This document shows positions 1-10,006 of a DNA stretch of 46,286 bases, piece by piece. This DNA comes from Coprinopsis marcescibilis (lineage: Eukaryota > Basidiomycota > Agaricomycetes > Agaricales > Psathyrellaceae). Within the stretch, counting starts at the first letter, position 1. Every line of letters begins with the position of its first letter. The position numbers were made by a program, and so were the translations under genes. Location of the stretch: NCBI GenBank assembly GCA_004369085.1, contig ML210366.1, positions 1 to 46,286 on the forward strand, given 5' to 3'. Below the pieces are notes generated by a model. The model saw nothing but the letters and a program-made list of their open reading frames with translations. It was not told the DNA's origin and made no database searches.

Positions 1-297
1 GTAGAACTGACTTGCACTGCGTTTGAGCTGCTGGCCTGTCGTCTGCGTGACAGAGCCGAGCGGAGTTGAGATCGGCTGAGTGTGACGGGGCGTGACAATT
101 TTATAAAGACTATGTATTTTCGACTTGGACACACCGGAATTCCTCCGCTCGTAGTACCTACCTCTTTATCGCTCAAATAACTACATATACCTCGAGGTTA
201 GACGATTATATACCTACCCTGAACTCCCGGTAAGATAATATGCTCAGGAACATACCCAAAATCATGCACCTTTGAAATTTTTATAAATACTAGGTAG
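1..297. other. Left-edge non-coding stretch
   Basis: No open frame, RNA gene or recognisable motif is supported here. The frame that becomes coding at 298 has a stop at 295-297, so the gene fragment to the right is not continued by simple read-through. A TAG at 302-304 could serve as an intron acceptor for an exon outside or upstream, but no matching coding exon was found. Confidence 0.4.
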
Positions 298-1306
298 GCG
301 ATAGTAAATGGGAAGAATCGCGCGGAGTGGCTTTACGTTATACCCGAAGCTAGAGAATCTATCTTCAACGCATTCACTCTCCCAACAGTCCGCCACGTTA
401 CCGTCCGCGACTTCATTTCCATCCCTTTAACACCTTTCGTGGATTGCGATCTCAAACACCTCAAGTCGCTCTCGTTGATCGGGGTCTACTCGAGCAATGT
501 AGAAGACGAAGCACCGTTTCCGCTCAAGTCTCGTCACCAAGCGGACATCGGCGGGCAGCATCCCCAGCTGGAGATTTTAGATCTAGGGCGCGTTTTCATG
601 GACAATCTCCAGCTATTGTCAAGCTGCTGGTTCTATAAAGGGAGTTTTCAGGAACCGTTAACCGAGGAGTTGAGGCTCGACACGACCTTCAAACCACCCG
701 GAGATGCTCATAAACGCTGGCAAGACATCCCTGAAGAATTCCTGCATTCCATTCGGCGGTACGAAGTCACGAACCGACGACCGCGGCTATTCGACAGTAA
801 GCCCTCCTCCCTTCAATTCAACGTTTGATACATTCTCACAAGATATTTAAACAGCCTCGAAGAACATGTGGAAGATCCATCTGTTCAGTAACCTCTTGGT
901 TTTGCGTGTCGTGCTGGATCTGGATGTCAACTTGGATCTTGACCTGTACACCGACATCCAAGTGCCATTCCACGACCTCGTTGCAGAGATCCAGCGTGCG
1001 GAGTTGGCTCACCTTGAAGAGTTTCAACTGGACTTGGGCATGTCGCTGAATTGGATTGAGGGGAACGGGCTGGGGGCAACCCTTGGTCTCCCTTGGGGCG
1101 GCCTGGATGCAGCGTTAGCGGCACGTTCCGCGTATCCGTCCCTCCGACGCGTTGTTGTTTACCTCAACAGAAGGGAGTCTGAGTACAGTGTCCTCGACGG
1201 GGGCCACATTCGTCCGTCGTTGGAGGCAGTGGAAGAGCGAATGCCGTTGACAGCGAAAATGGCTTCTTTCCAAGTTCTGATGCACGGAGATGCGGGTTCA
1301 TTCTGA
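298..1306 (+). pseudogene. 5'-truncated LRR/F-box-family protein remnant
   Basis: Two exons keep one reading frame across a 58 bp intron at 797-854 (GTAAGC...AACAG). The product has leucine-rich, loosely repeated lines (FTLPTVRHVTVRDF near 377-420, then NLLVLRVVLDLDVNLDLDL after 890) typical of the very expanded agaricomycete F-box/LRR-like families, which act as substrate receptors of SCF ubiquitin ligases. The open frame starts at 298 just after an in-frame stop and has no plausible ATG or F-box upstream, so the N-terminal half is missing. The frame ends in TGA at 1304-1306. Family assignment rests on composition and style, not on a diagnostic motif. It could be a live gene with an unseen upstream exon, but a relic is more likely. 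Confidence 0.5.
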
Positions 1307-1831
1307 GGAATGTCAATATCTGGCCACCAGGCTCCAGCTCATTGTCCTTGTGGGGGGTGGATCTGCCACTACATTTCGGATTCAAGAACCTGGAGACCCG
1401 TCGCTCAGCTTCTTCCAGGAGGATTCGCTTGACCTACAGGACGTCTCGAACAACCTTGGCAAGTGCGGGTTGGAACCATTGGATGGGTGCGCTGGCAGAG
1501 GCTTTCCGCGTACGAACGCGGACATGTCGTTCAATGCGTAAACCTTGGAGAGAAGGCGTAACTCGATCGTCTTTGAAGAGGCCGCGCGCCTCTTGGGGAG
1601 GCTCAGGAGAAGGGCACCGCCGTTGTCGTGCAGTGCGTACTAGGTCGTAATCGGCAACAGAAAATGGTTTCCCATATACTTTTCCATGTTCTTAAACTAT
1701 CCGCACTTCAGAGTCTACGGTTTCTCTCCCACTAGGGTAATTCTCCTTAGTTTTCCATCCACCATGTTTTGTACCTGCTTTCTTTTTCGGGGAACACAGT
1801 ATTGTATTGTGGTGAGTGTACGAGTACTAGA
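1307..1831. other. Gap between LRR relic and GST gene
   Basis: Short open frames exist, including one ending near 1541 whose last residues faintly resemble the tail of the same LRR family (around 1485-1540). This may be decayed continuation of the upstream relic. Nothing here can be called a gene. Confidence 0.35.
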
Positions 1832-2669
1832 TCATTTAATCTCTGCATACTTCTCCAAAGCCTCATAAATCCTGCCCCACAAGCCATCATGCCATGTCTT
1901 CACCTCATCCCACTCTTGTCCTGGCAGCGATGCACTCATGTAGCCCAGCCACCCGCCGACGATCAGGTCCGCATAGGTGGGTATGGCCCTGCCATCCAAG
2001 AACGGGCCTCCTCCTCCAGTACTCTTATCAACGCCAACGCTATACGTAATCGCAAACTCCCCAAGCACCGTCTTGAACGACTCGAGTGCCTTGACCCTAT
2101 CCTCGGGCGCAATATCAAATTCCTCCCAGCTCTTCTTCTGGGTGCGCCACAGGAACGTAGCCTTGGTCTGCTCAGCAGTAGCAGGGTTCATCGGCATACC
2201 GTGGAGGCAGAGTATCACGACGTTGTTCGTGAACAGCGCATCGACGTACTTGTTGAACGCCTTGGTGAGTCCGATCGTGGCGGGAGGGAACAGCTGGCCG
2301 GCTCCTGGGCCCTGCTTGTCGAGGTACAGCGCGATGTCGAACGAATCGCCGATAGTCTCCCCGGTCGAGAGATCCTTGATCGCGGGCAGGGTGTGGAATG
2401 GGCTGCCGTCCCAGTGGGTGCGGTTCGCGGCCAGGCCGAGCTTTTCACGCACGGAGGGGACGTCGGGCAAGTCCACCCATTCCGTTTTGTAGTGCACGCG
2501 TTTGAAGTTTAGCGCGTATCTGCGGTAGACGGGGTATTAAGTCACGGTGGTCGGGTTGCTGCTAGAACGGGCAGCGTTACCTGATTTTGCAGGGATTAGG
2601 GGCAAAGGTGCAGTATGGCTCGGTGCCAGACATGATATCGTAGAAAACGATAGGTTTTGAGGCGTCCAT
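1832..2669 (-). CDS. Glutathione S-transferase, etherase (GTE/LigE-like) class
   Basis: Two exons (2581-2669 and 1832-2519) joined over a 61 bp GT-AG intron encode 258 residues. The start is ATG at 2669, giving MDASKPIVFYD, the first beta strand of a thioredoxin fold. The N-terminal domain has FAPNPCKIRYAL, matching the position of the SPYxWRTKYAL segment in bacterial beta-etherase LigE, and ends with GDSFDIALYLDK, the usual glutathione gamma-glutamyl site (E/D-S region). The C-terminal domain is all-helical with PTYADLIVGGWLGYM. Fungal members conjugate or reduce aromatic electrophiles, and a role in wood-extractive or lignin-fragment detoxification is inferred from the family. Cytosolic: no signal peptide. 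The exact substrate cannot be read from sequence. Confidence 0.85.
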
Positions 2670-3477
2670 TTTGGTGTCAAGGGTTGAAAGCTTGATGTTT
2701 TGAAGATACAGTGGGTGATAAGTAGATGAAAGGGCGTAAACGGGAGGTGGTAAAGCCAAAGTTCAGGTTGCTGGGTAAGAAGCTTGCGTTGGTTGTGTTG
2801 AAACTGGCCAGCAAACTCACCCTTTATACTCCTCCGATACGACATATCTGCGTTGGCTATTACGGTGCCGAGGGACCAGTGACTCGCAATCAAATGACTC
2901 GTCAAATTGACACCCAGAGAACATCAGAAGTGTAATCTCAGGTTCCGTTCAACGGGGAACCCTGCTTGCCATCGTAGGCAATGTTTCCTTCCGTTGAGCG
3001 CGGTCTGAGTCAAAGAAGTGAACAATTCCACACTCGTCTCTGGCATATGTACCGCATTCCTTGAGAAAAACAAGAGACTGGGGAACGCGTTGCGGGAGGG
3101 CGAGTGTTCTCAAGGCTTTTTGCACATTGCCCTCACCCCCTATTTTTATCTCAGCCTGCGTAACAAGAGCTTCAAGCGTTTCCGATGACGCATCCTCCGG
3201 CTCATCTTATCACGCTCGGAACCACCACATGCTTGGTCATCGCAAAAAAACATTAGGTACCATTTGCATCTATAAAGTAATATGGCATAAAGGTGCGCGC
3301 AGATATCTGCGAAATCTAGCGTACATTTTAGTATGACTGCACCCCAAGTCCTAATGGTATCTGGGAATCTAATACAGGCCAACTGTGCAATCCACTGTTG
3401 AGCATACAGTCCGACATTGTCCGAGTAAGCGATGCATACCGCAGTCCCCGCAAATAAATCTAGATGGTCTAGAAGGT
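2670..3477. other. Intergenic region upstream of GST and downstream of PIC2
   Basis: About 800 bp with no frame that resembles a protein and no RNA gene that I can recognise. It should hold the GST promoter and the PIC2 3' UTR. Confidence 0.5.
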
Positions 3478-4647
3478 TTACTTGCCACCAGTGGTTCCAA
3501 GACCCATGGAGGCCTTGAAGGTATCGTAGATCCACCATTGGAAGCCAGTGAGGGTACCTGAACATATACGGGTAAGCAAAGGACCTCTGATGTAAGAATA
3601 GCGGGTACGAACCGATCATGATAACACGAGTGCCGAGACCCTTGGTAGCGAGGCTGAGGATACCGGTTTCGCTGGCGATGGTTGCGACAGACTTGCCCTT
3701 GTTTTCAGCCTTACCGAGGAGAGAGACGAGCGAATCAGCGGGATGCGATACGACGGCGCAGACAACACCAGCGAGGTAACCGGAAGCGAAAGTGACACCG
3801 AGTTGAGTACCCTTGCTGTAGGATTCCTTGGGGGCGGTGAAGACGTGGGTGTAGAAGACCTGGACAATCTTCTCGAAGCAGAAGAACTTGGCCATGGTGT
3901 AGGGGATCTGAAATGGCTATGTCAGGATAACTAGAGGTTAGGATCGAGGACATGATACAGACTTGACGGGACCAGAGAGGAACGAGGGATCCGAAGGGGT
4001 AGCGGGTCTCAGCCTTGGTTGCGCTCATCTGTTTGAGGGCAGCACCGAAAGCAGTGGGGAAGGTACCGTTCTGACTGGTCTGGACCTTGACCTTGGTCAT
4101 CTCGAGAGGGCAAAGGGCGAGATCGGCGAAGACTTCAGCAGAGGCGGAACCAGCGAGCCAGATAAGGGGCTTGTACTTGACAGAGGCCTCCTCGCCGGCG
4201 AGGTTGGAGTAGTAATCTTTGAAGACCTCGTACAGACCGTACTTGAACATTCCCTGGAGCGAGTAACCGACAAAAGTGGGGCCGAAACCTTTCCAGAGAC
4301 CGCGTTGACCTTCCTCCTTTGCGAGGAGCTTGAGGGAGGGGATGAGGCCATTGTACTTGGCTGGGTTGACCTATGATTGCTAGAGGTCAGTGCCACGAAG
4401 CAGCTCTTGAAGAGCCTGTAGACGTACCTGCATGTTGCACTTTGCGACATCGAGGGGGGTGATACCAGCATGGGTGATACCGCAAGCAAGGACACCACCG
4501 AGCATGCACTTAGCATAGTAGGAGGCGTCGTGAGGGACAGGACCTGCGAGACTATGAAGATACGTGTCATGTCAGTAACAGACTAGAAATGAATAGAAAG
4601 AAAGTGATAACATACCGGGCGTCCCATTTGCCGATAGATGCAGCCAT
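3478..4647 (-). CDS. PIC2: Mitochondrial phosphate carrier (PIC2-like)
   Basis: Five exons (4616-4647, 4428-4551, 3963-4370, 3613-3907, 3478-3557) with introns of 64, 57, 55 and 55 bp encode 312 residues, the usual length of a mitochondrial carrier. Three repeats carry the carrier signature: PLDVAKCNMQ in the first, PLEMTKVKVQ in the second, HPADSLVSLL in the third. FVGYSLQGMFKYGLYEVF, PLWSRQIPYTMAKF and VIMIGTLTGFQWWIYD, and the TTG near the C-terminus, match the Pic2 branch better than Mir1. It imports phosphate (with protons) across the inner membrane; Pic2 is also reported to carry copper in yeast. Convergent with nothing on its 3' side and divergent from RIB3. Confidence 0.95.
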
Positions 4648-5110
4648 GACTGATAGTAGAAGGGGGGGAAACGAAAGGTTGGCCTGAATAGACTGGCGGA
4701 AGACAAGTGACGAATTGCCTTGAAATACGCCAGCTTTAATCTGAAAAACTTTGGTCCGGCTTTCTCCGTCTCCTCCAGCCAATCACGGCAAGCACATTCC
4801 CCGGGCCGCGGGGCCGTTCAGGCAGCTCGGTTATTCACCGGAGCTCTTTATAATAGTTTAGAGCTACTCGCAAATTTCGGTTAACCCTTCGATTTCATCG
4901 GCTATACGATGAGCTCAGTCGTGTCAGCATAATGTTGGTCACTATTCTCGATTCTGGTGCAGACATCCCACGGAGTTGAGAGTGAACGATTGCCCCGGGT
5001 CAATATCACGGTTTTTTGCTGACCCAAAGATCATTTATTTACAAACCCTCACGCGGATTCTGACATTCCGCCCACATACTTAATACTACAATTCTGACTA
5101 GCATTCTACA
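4648..5110. promoter_or_regulatory. Divergent promoter region PIC2 / RIB3
   Basis: A 463 bp spacer separates the ATG of PIC2 (minus) from that of RIB3 (plus), so both promoters must lie here. A TATA-like TTTATAATAG occurs near 4846-4856. No other specific site is supported. Confidence 0.5.
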
Positions 5111-6066
5111 ATGGCCCCTGTCTCCACAACCACCATCTCCTCCACCAGCACCCACAATCCCAAATCCTCACCAAAGTCCATGTTGCTCAACGGCACCACC
5201 AAACCCCTTTGGCGTCCGACAGAAATGAAGGACCTCGCACCTCGCACCTCTTTCGAATTCGACCCAACAGAAGAAGCAATCGCATCCTTTGCAGCAGGCG
5301 AATTTCTCGTGGTGATGGACGACGAAAACAGGGAAAACGAGGGCGATCTCATCATTGCCGCCAGCCAGTGTACGACAGAGAAGATGGCTTGGATGATAAA
5401 ACACACTAGGTAACCGTCCCCTCCCTTCTTCTCAACCCACGAACACCTTTACCCATCCAAAGATCTCTCATTCTCCCCCGCACCCTGCATCTGACATGTG
5501 AAATCAACCCATAATCCAAACGCGTTTAAACTTGGCCCAATCAGCGGCTATATATGTGTCGCTCTGCCGGGAGAGCGGCTCCAAGAACTCGAAATCCCGA
5601 TGATGGTCGCGGAGAACGAAGACAGGCATAGGACGGCATATACAGTCACAGTCGACTACAAGCACGGTAAACCTACCCTCCTCGCCCGTACCACCCCCAG
5701 TTTCTCACAACCCACATAGGCACTACAACGGGTATCTCAGCTCATGACCGCAGTTTAACCGTTCGCGCACTGGCTTCTTCATCCTCTCGCGCAGAAGACT
5801 TTAGTCGGCCGGGACACATGGTTCCACTTCGCGCTAGAGAAGGCGGTGTGTCCACACGGCGAGGACACACGGAAAGCGCTGTTGACCTCTGTCGTCTGAC
5901 CGGCCAGTCCCTTGCAGGCGTCCTCTGCGAGATTGTGAACGACGACGCCCAGGGCAGCATGGCTCGACGGGACGACTGCAGGGCGTTTGCTGATCGTTGG
6001 GGCGTTAAGATGATCAGCATAGACCAATTGTTAGAGTGGAGGAATTCGCATCCTTCAGACGTGTAG
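5111..6066 (+). CDS. RIB3: 3,4-dihydroxy-2-butanone 4-phosphate synthase
   Basis: Three exons (5111-5409, 5545-5666, 5720-6066) encode 255 residues. The enzyme converts ribulose 5-phosphate to formate and the four-carbon phosphate used for the xylene ring of riboflavin. The acidic metal/substrate loop [10 protein letters not shown] lies at residues 70-79 and the GHTESAVDL motif with the catalytic His/Glu at 189-197; [10 protein letters not shown] and the [11 protein letters not shown] loop are also intact. No GTP cyclohydrolase II domain follows, so it is the monofunctional fungal form. The first intron is 135 bp, the longest in the window; it joins HT and SGYICVAL without loss, so no hidden exon is needed. 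It ends 67 bp from the stop of the convergent neighbour. Confidence 0.96.
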
Positions 6067-6133
6067 CAGCATTGACATAGTGTGTACAATTAATAAAGTA
6101 GAATCTGTCGTGTACAATCAATTGGTTACGGAT

Positions 6134-7702
6134 CTAGCTATGGTACGCCGGCCACAGGGTGTTCTTTACATACGAGCTAAACGTACTTCCCGGTGTCCCA
6201 ACAAACAACGCAGCATGTCCAGTAACCATTGCGTCCAAGAAGGGAACGAAAAAGGAGGAGAGACTCACTCCATCCCTTTCGTTGCGCAAATCCCCAAGAA
6301 TATTCTGCGCGTGAGGAAAGTCATCAAGGAAAAACGAGCACCGGAATGTCCTCAAGATGGGTTGCAAAAGAGGGTGTGACCTAGCCTTTGGCACGTCTGT
6401 TGAAACGAACAGCGGAATTTCCAAGCTAAAGTCGCCTGGAGGTCCATGGGGATGTCGACAGCGTCGAGCGTAGTGTGTAAAGGTTGGCCGTGGTACAGAA
6501 TTGTGAGCCTGTTCCCTGCGAACAGGTGAGCACGAGACCGTTCCATTTATCCCACCGAAATGGAATTTGTTGTGTTCGTTAATTGCGTGGATTTCGCCGT
6601 CGGTGAGATCCAGGTGGCGCACGAGGTCGCACCAGACACGGAATGCCGTCCGTTCCCCGAGCTTGACGAACTTTCCATCCCCTAGGCGCAGGTGAATCCC
6701 AACGTAGCCCCCGCCGAGGGTACTTGTAATTGTTTTCGCGGCTTTGGCGAGGGTGGGATGTCTGAGAACCATAGCCTTCCGTATATCGTCCAATAACGAA
6801 TTATCGTTGCCCAGAACAAGTCTATGAGAGCCAAACAACGTTCCGAACTGGACAAGCGGCGCAGTGTACATCTGCAGATCGGACACCATGATGTTCTGCT
6901 TGTACTTGCTAGTTGTCGCTGTCGAATAGTTTCCACCGAGCCGTATCTGATAATGATACGGGTCTTCATCGCGTAGCACAAGAACATCCCTGTCGCCATA
7001 GAACACGGAATCATGAATAGCAGCTAGGTGCGATAGATCCTGAAGGTGTAGAACAGTCTGACGTTCTTCGATAGCAGATAGATCGAATAGTCTGTTCCAG
7101 GGTACGTTGGTCGAGTCGAAATAGTGCAAGCATTCGATTGGCATTGATAGATAGTATGGCACGCCGGGACAATGTTCCAGTCCTTCCCTCCCAGACAGAG
7201 CCAAAGCTTGGAATAAGGAGTCGAACTGGAGGTACCGAATCGGTTTCGTAGCGAGGTGGACAGGTGGGGCGAGTAGAGTCCGGTTTAGCAGTTTCGCGAG
7301 GACGAGCGCGTTTTCAAAGGCAATACGTTGGTTGTGGAAGCCGCTGTGGGGTAGGTACGCTAGAAACTGTTCCCCGGCGACCAGCCTTTGTCGAATGTCG
7401 TTGGAGATGTCCCGTACCGAGGTTGTTGGCTGGGTCGGTGAGATGTTAGCTGCTGTGAAGTCGTTCCATGTATCAAGAGTCCACGCAGTCGAAAAGAGGC
7501 AGTAGAGTGCATAGCAGCACAGAAAGCAAAAGGTGGTCAACAGAACGAGAAGCAGAGTTTGATTCTTGGCTAGAAAGTCGCGGTGTCGTCGCTGTGTTGG
7601 CTTCTTCGAATCCGAGATCGTTGTGAGCTTCGAGATGCGTGTTGCTCGCACCATAAACACCGACAAGAGTACACCGGAAGTCGTAGAGTCCCTAGAAAGC
7701 AT
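6134..7702 (-). CDS. O-fucosyltransferase-like type II membrane protein
   Basis: A single uninterrupted frame of 522 codons. After a short basic N-terminus, one hydrophobic segment at about residues 49-70 (LLLVLLTTFCFLCCYALYCLF) gives a Golgi-type signal anchor. The lumenal part has LPHSGFHNQRIAFENAL, the nucleotide-sugar-binding start seen in the GDP-fucose protein O-fucosyltransferase superfamily, then GIHLRLGDGKFV and a C-terminal FVGTPGSTFSSYV. Such intronless proteins are common in agaricomycetes. The acceptor is unknown. The first ATG at 7702 is used here; a second ATG at 7654 (MVRATRISK) is equally possible and leaves the anchor intact. Divergent from the HAD phosphatase gene. Confidence 0.72.
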   Translation of the reverse strand: MLSRDSTTSGVLLSVFMVRATRISKLTTISDSKKPTQRRHRDFLAKNQTLLLVLLTTFCFLCCYALYCLFSTAWTLDTWNDFTAANISPTQPTTSVRDISNDIRQRLVAGEQFLAYLPHSGFHNQRIAFENALVLAKLLNRTLLAPPVHLATKPIRYLQFDSLFQALALSGREGLEHCPGVPYYLSMPIECLHYFDSTNVPWNRLFDLSAIEERQTVLHLQDLSHLAAIHDSVFYGDRDVLVLRDEDPYHYQIRLGGNYSTATTSKYKQNIMVSDLQMYTAPLVQFGTLFGSHRLVLGNDNSLLDDIRKAMVLRHPTLAKAAKTITSTLGGGYVGIHLRLGDGKFVKLGERTAFRVWCDLVRHLDLTDGEIHAINEHNKFHFGGINGTVSCSPVRREQAHNSVPRPTFTHYARRCRHPHGPPGDFSLEIPLFVSTDVPKARSHPLLQPILRTFRCSFFLDDFPHAQNILGDLRNERDGVSLSSFFVPFLDAMVTGHAALFVGTPGSTFSSYVKNTLWPAYHS

Positions 7703-7824
7703 TACTACGCGGTTAACCCTTGAAGAGCGTCACTGTCAGCTCCAGCGACAACGATAGGCAAATATGGACAAATACGAGTCTCCCAGCGTCCGACGCAACC
7801 CAACGTCACTTGTCCAGCAAGAAC

Positions 7825-9641
7825 ATGAGTTTTGCCAATGGAAGGTCCTCTCTACGCGTAATCTCGCAGCTGGTATCTCACCCCAGCTCTACAATCACCC
7901 GGAGGTGCCTGCAAACTGGCGCCCCGACGCGTCGCATACCGCCTCTTGGCTTCGTCTTTGATATTGTTCGGCAAATTCTGAACTGGGTATCTTGGAGTGT
8001 TGACTGACTTTGGGTTGTGCTATAGGATGGTGTCCTAATTCGAGGGCCGCATGTGCTACCTGCGGCAAAGCAGGCTCTAAAGACTCTGCAGGGCGATAAT
8101 CCGTTCAAGACGTATGGACTTGGTTCTCATTCGTTTGGCTGTGGATGATTGATCTCAAAAAGTGCATTCTACTATTAGGAAGATACCGTATATCCTAGTA
8201 AGAACTGAGGGAGCTCTACGCCCTGTTGTTTCTGACCTTGCATCAGTTGACAAACGGAGGTGGAGTGACGGAAGAAGAACGCTCAAAGCGACTGTCGGAC
8301 AAGCTTGAAGTTCCTGTAAGCTTCCTTCAAGACCATGCCAATCGTCTCTTTCAACTCCCTCAAAACAGATCCACGAAGCGCAGTACATTCAAGCCCACAC
8401 TGTCATAAAGAAATACGCTCAACAATATGCCGAAGAACCCGTCCTTGTCCTGGGAGGCAAGCTGGACGCTGTGCGCAAAGTCGCCGAAAAGTAAGCACGA
8501 CCGTTGAGACTCGTGCGTTGTCGCGTTCCAAACAGCTCTCCACAGCTACGGATTCCGAAAAGCGTATACAAGTCTTGATATCCACTCGTGGAACCCTGCG
8601 TACGTTTACGTGCCCTTGGCGCCGCATACTTGATATCTCAACGAGTCCTAGCGTCTGGCCATTTTACAAGCTCACAGACGCAGAACGGGCTGTAGCCAAG
8701 GTAAGCCTCTCCTTCAACGTGTATGGTACCTCCCTCTAACCTCATCATAACCAGTCCGCAGATTTCTCCCAAACTCCAATATCCGCAGTATTTGTGTTCC
8801 ACGACCCTCGAAACTGGGCTTTAGACGGTAATACATTTCTCACTACTACAAGTTCGAATTCCCACTCACCCACTTTGTAGTACAAATCCTATGCGACATA
8901 GTTCAGTCTGGTGGAATAGTCGGTGGACCCCCAGTACCCATCTTGTCGTTGTCCAAGCCGGTCAAAGTGGTATTTTGTAACCCTGATCTTCTCTGGCGAT
9001 CCGACTTTGAACAGCCTAGGCTTGGACAGGGTGCTTTCAAGGAAGCGTTCCAGGCCGTGTTCAAGGTGAGCTAATACAACGAACATGTTTCGCAGGCTTA
9101 TGTTCTCATATCATCTGAATCCTCCATAGGCGTTGACGGGAGACTATTATCCCCATGTGCAATATGGCAAACCTAGCAAGGAAACGTATGACTTTGCGAA
9201 AGACGTGATGCAGAGACACTGTCAGGAGCAATTTGGCGTTTTAGACCCGGCTCTCAATTTGTGAGCACTCTTTATCATATTATGTCCGGCCAGTCGACCT
9301 ACACCGCTTATCACAGATATATGATTGGTGGTAAGTACTCCAGAGTAAAATTTGAAACAACCGAGGTGGCTTATAGTCTTTGTGGCTCGCAGATAACCCA
9401 GCATCCGGTATGGTTACCTTGCCCATGTCACGCTGAACAATACAACTCACCATTTGAACTGATTCTGTCAGACATTGCAGGAGCTAACCAGGCCAAATGG
9501 GACTCTATCCTCGTCAAGACTGGCGTATACGATCCTCTGCACGGACCTCCAGCCCATCATCCGACCCATATTGCCGATGACGTGAACGAGGCCGTGAATT
9601 GGGCTATCGAGCGGGAGTATACTCGTCTACTTGGGAAATGA
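7825..9641 (+). CDS. HAD-superfamily IIA hydrolase (CECR5/HDHD5, yeast YKR070W type)
   Basis: Thirteen exons encode 375 residues: 7825-7965, 8026-8111, 8179-8197, 8247-8315, 8369-8490, 8546-8599, 8652-8700, 8755-8827, 8881-9065, 9130-9260, 9317-9330, 9393-9407, 9472-9641. All junctions are GT-AG and keep frame. The N-terminus (MSFANGRSSLRVISQL, basic, no acids) looks like a mitochondrial presequence. HAD motif I is FDIDGV at 45-50, motif II is LLTNGGG at about 82-88, and motif IV is GDNPASDI at 314-321. Family members are mitochondrial phosphatases of unknown substrate. Exons of 19, 14 and 15 nt carry parts of motifs II and IV. The ATG at 7825 was chosen because it begins the presequence; no upstream ATG gives a better N-terminus. 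Confidence 0.9.
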
Positions 9642-10006
9642 GAGCTTTTGCGCATTTACAAGGGAGATTACTGGCAAATTTAATTTATGTGTCATTTTAG
9701 AGATACAGTGAATATAATCCTGGTGTTTTCGGGTACTTGACCCCTATTTCTCGGGCCGTAATGTCCGGGCGCGTGGCTTCCACCGAATTGCCCCTAACAC
9801 GCGGTACTTGCTGCTACTTGGCACTGGCCGCATCATTGTCGATGCAAACTCTGCTGCTCTATTACTGCTCCTCTGCAGCCATCTACTCCAAGGTACCACA
9901 AATCTAGTCACAACTGTCGCAAAGGCACCTCAGAATTTGCATAACTAGACCGACACACGCAATCAGAAAACTTTGAACAAATGTACACCCTCAAGAAAAT
10001 ATTATC
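9642..10006. other. Intergenic spacer
   Basis: No gene, repeat or RNA structure recognised. It should contain the terminator of the HAD gene and the promoter of the NACHT gene. Confidence 0.5.

Noticed and set aside
1769..2512. 247-codon plus-strand frame opposite the GST gene
   Set aside because: The opposite strand encodes a clear GST with the expected thioredoxin and helical domains; the plus-strand reading has no family character.
5410..5544. Hidden exon inside the 135 bp RIB3 intron
   Set aside because: Flanking exons join directly into the conserved [10 protein letters not shown] segment, leaving no missing residues.
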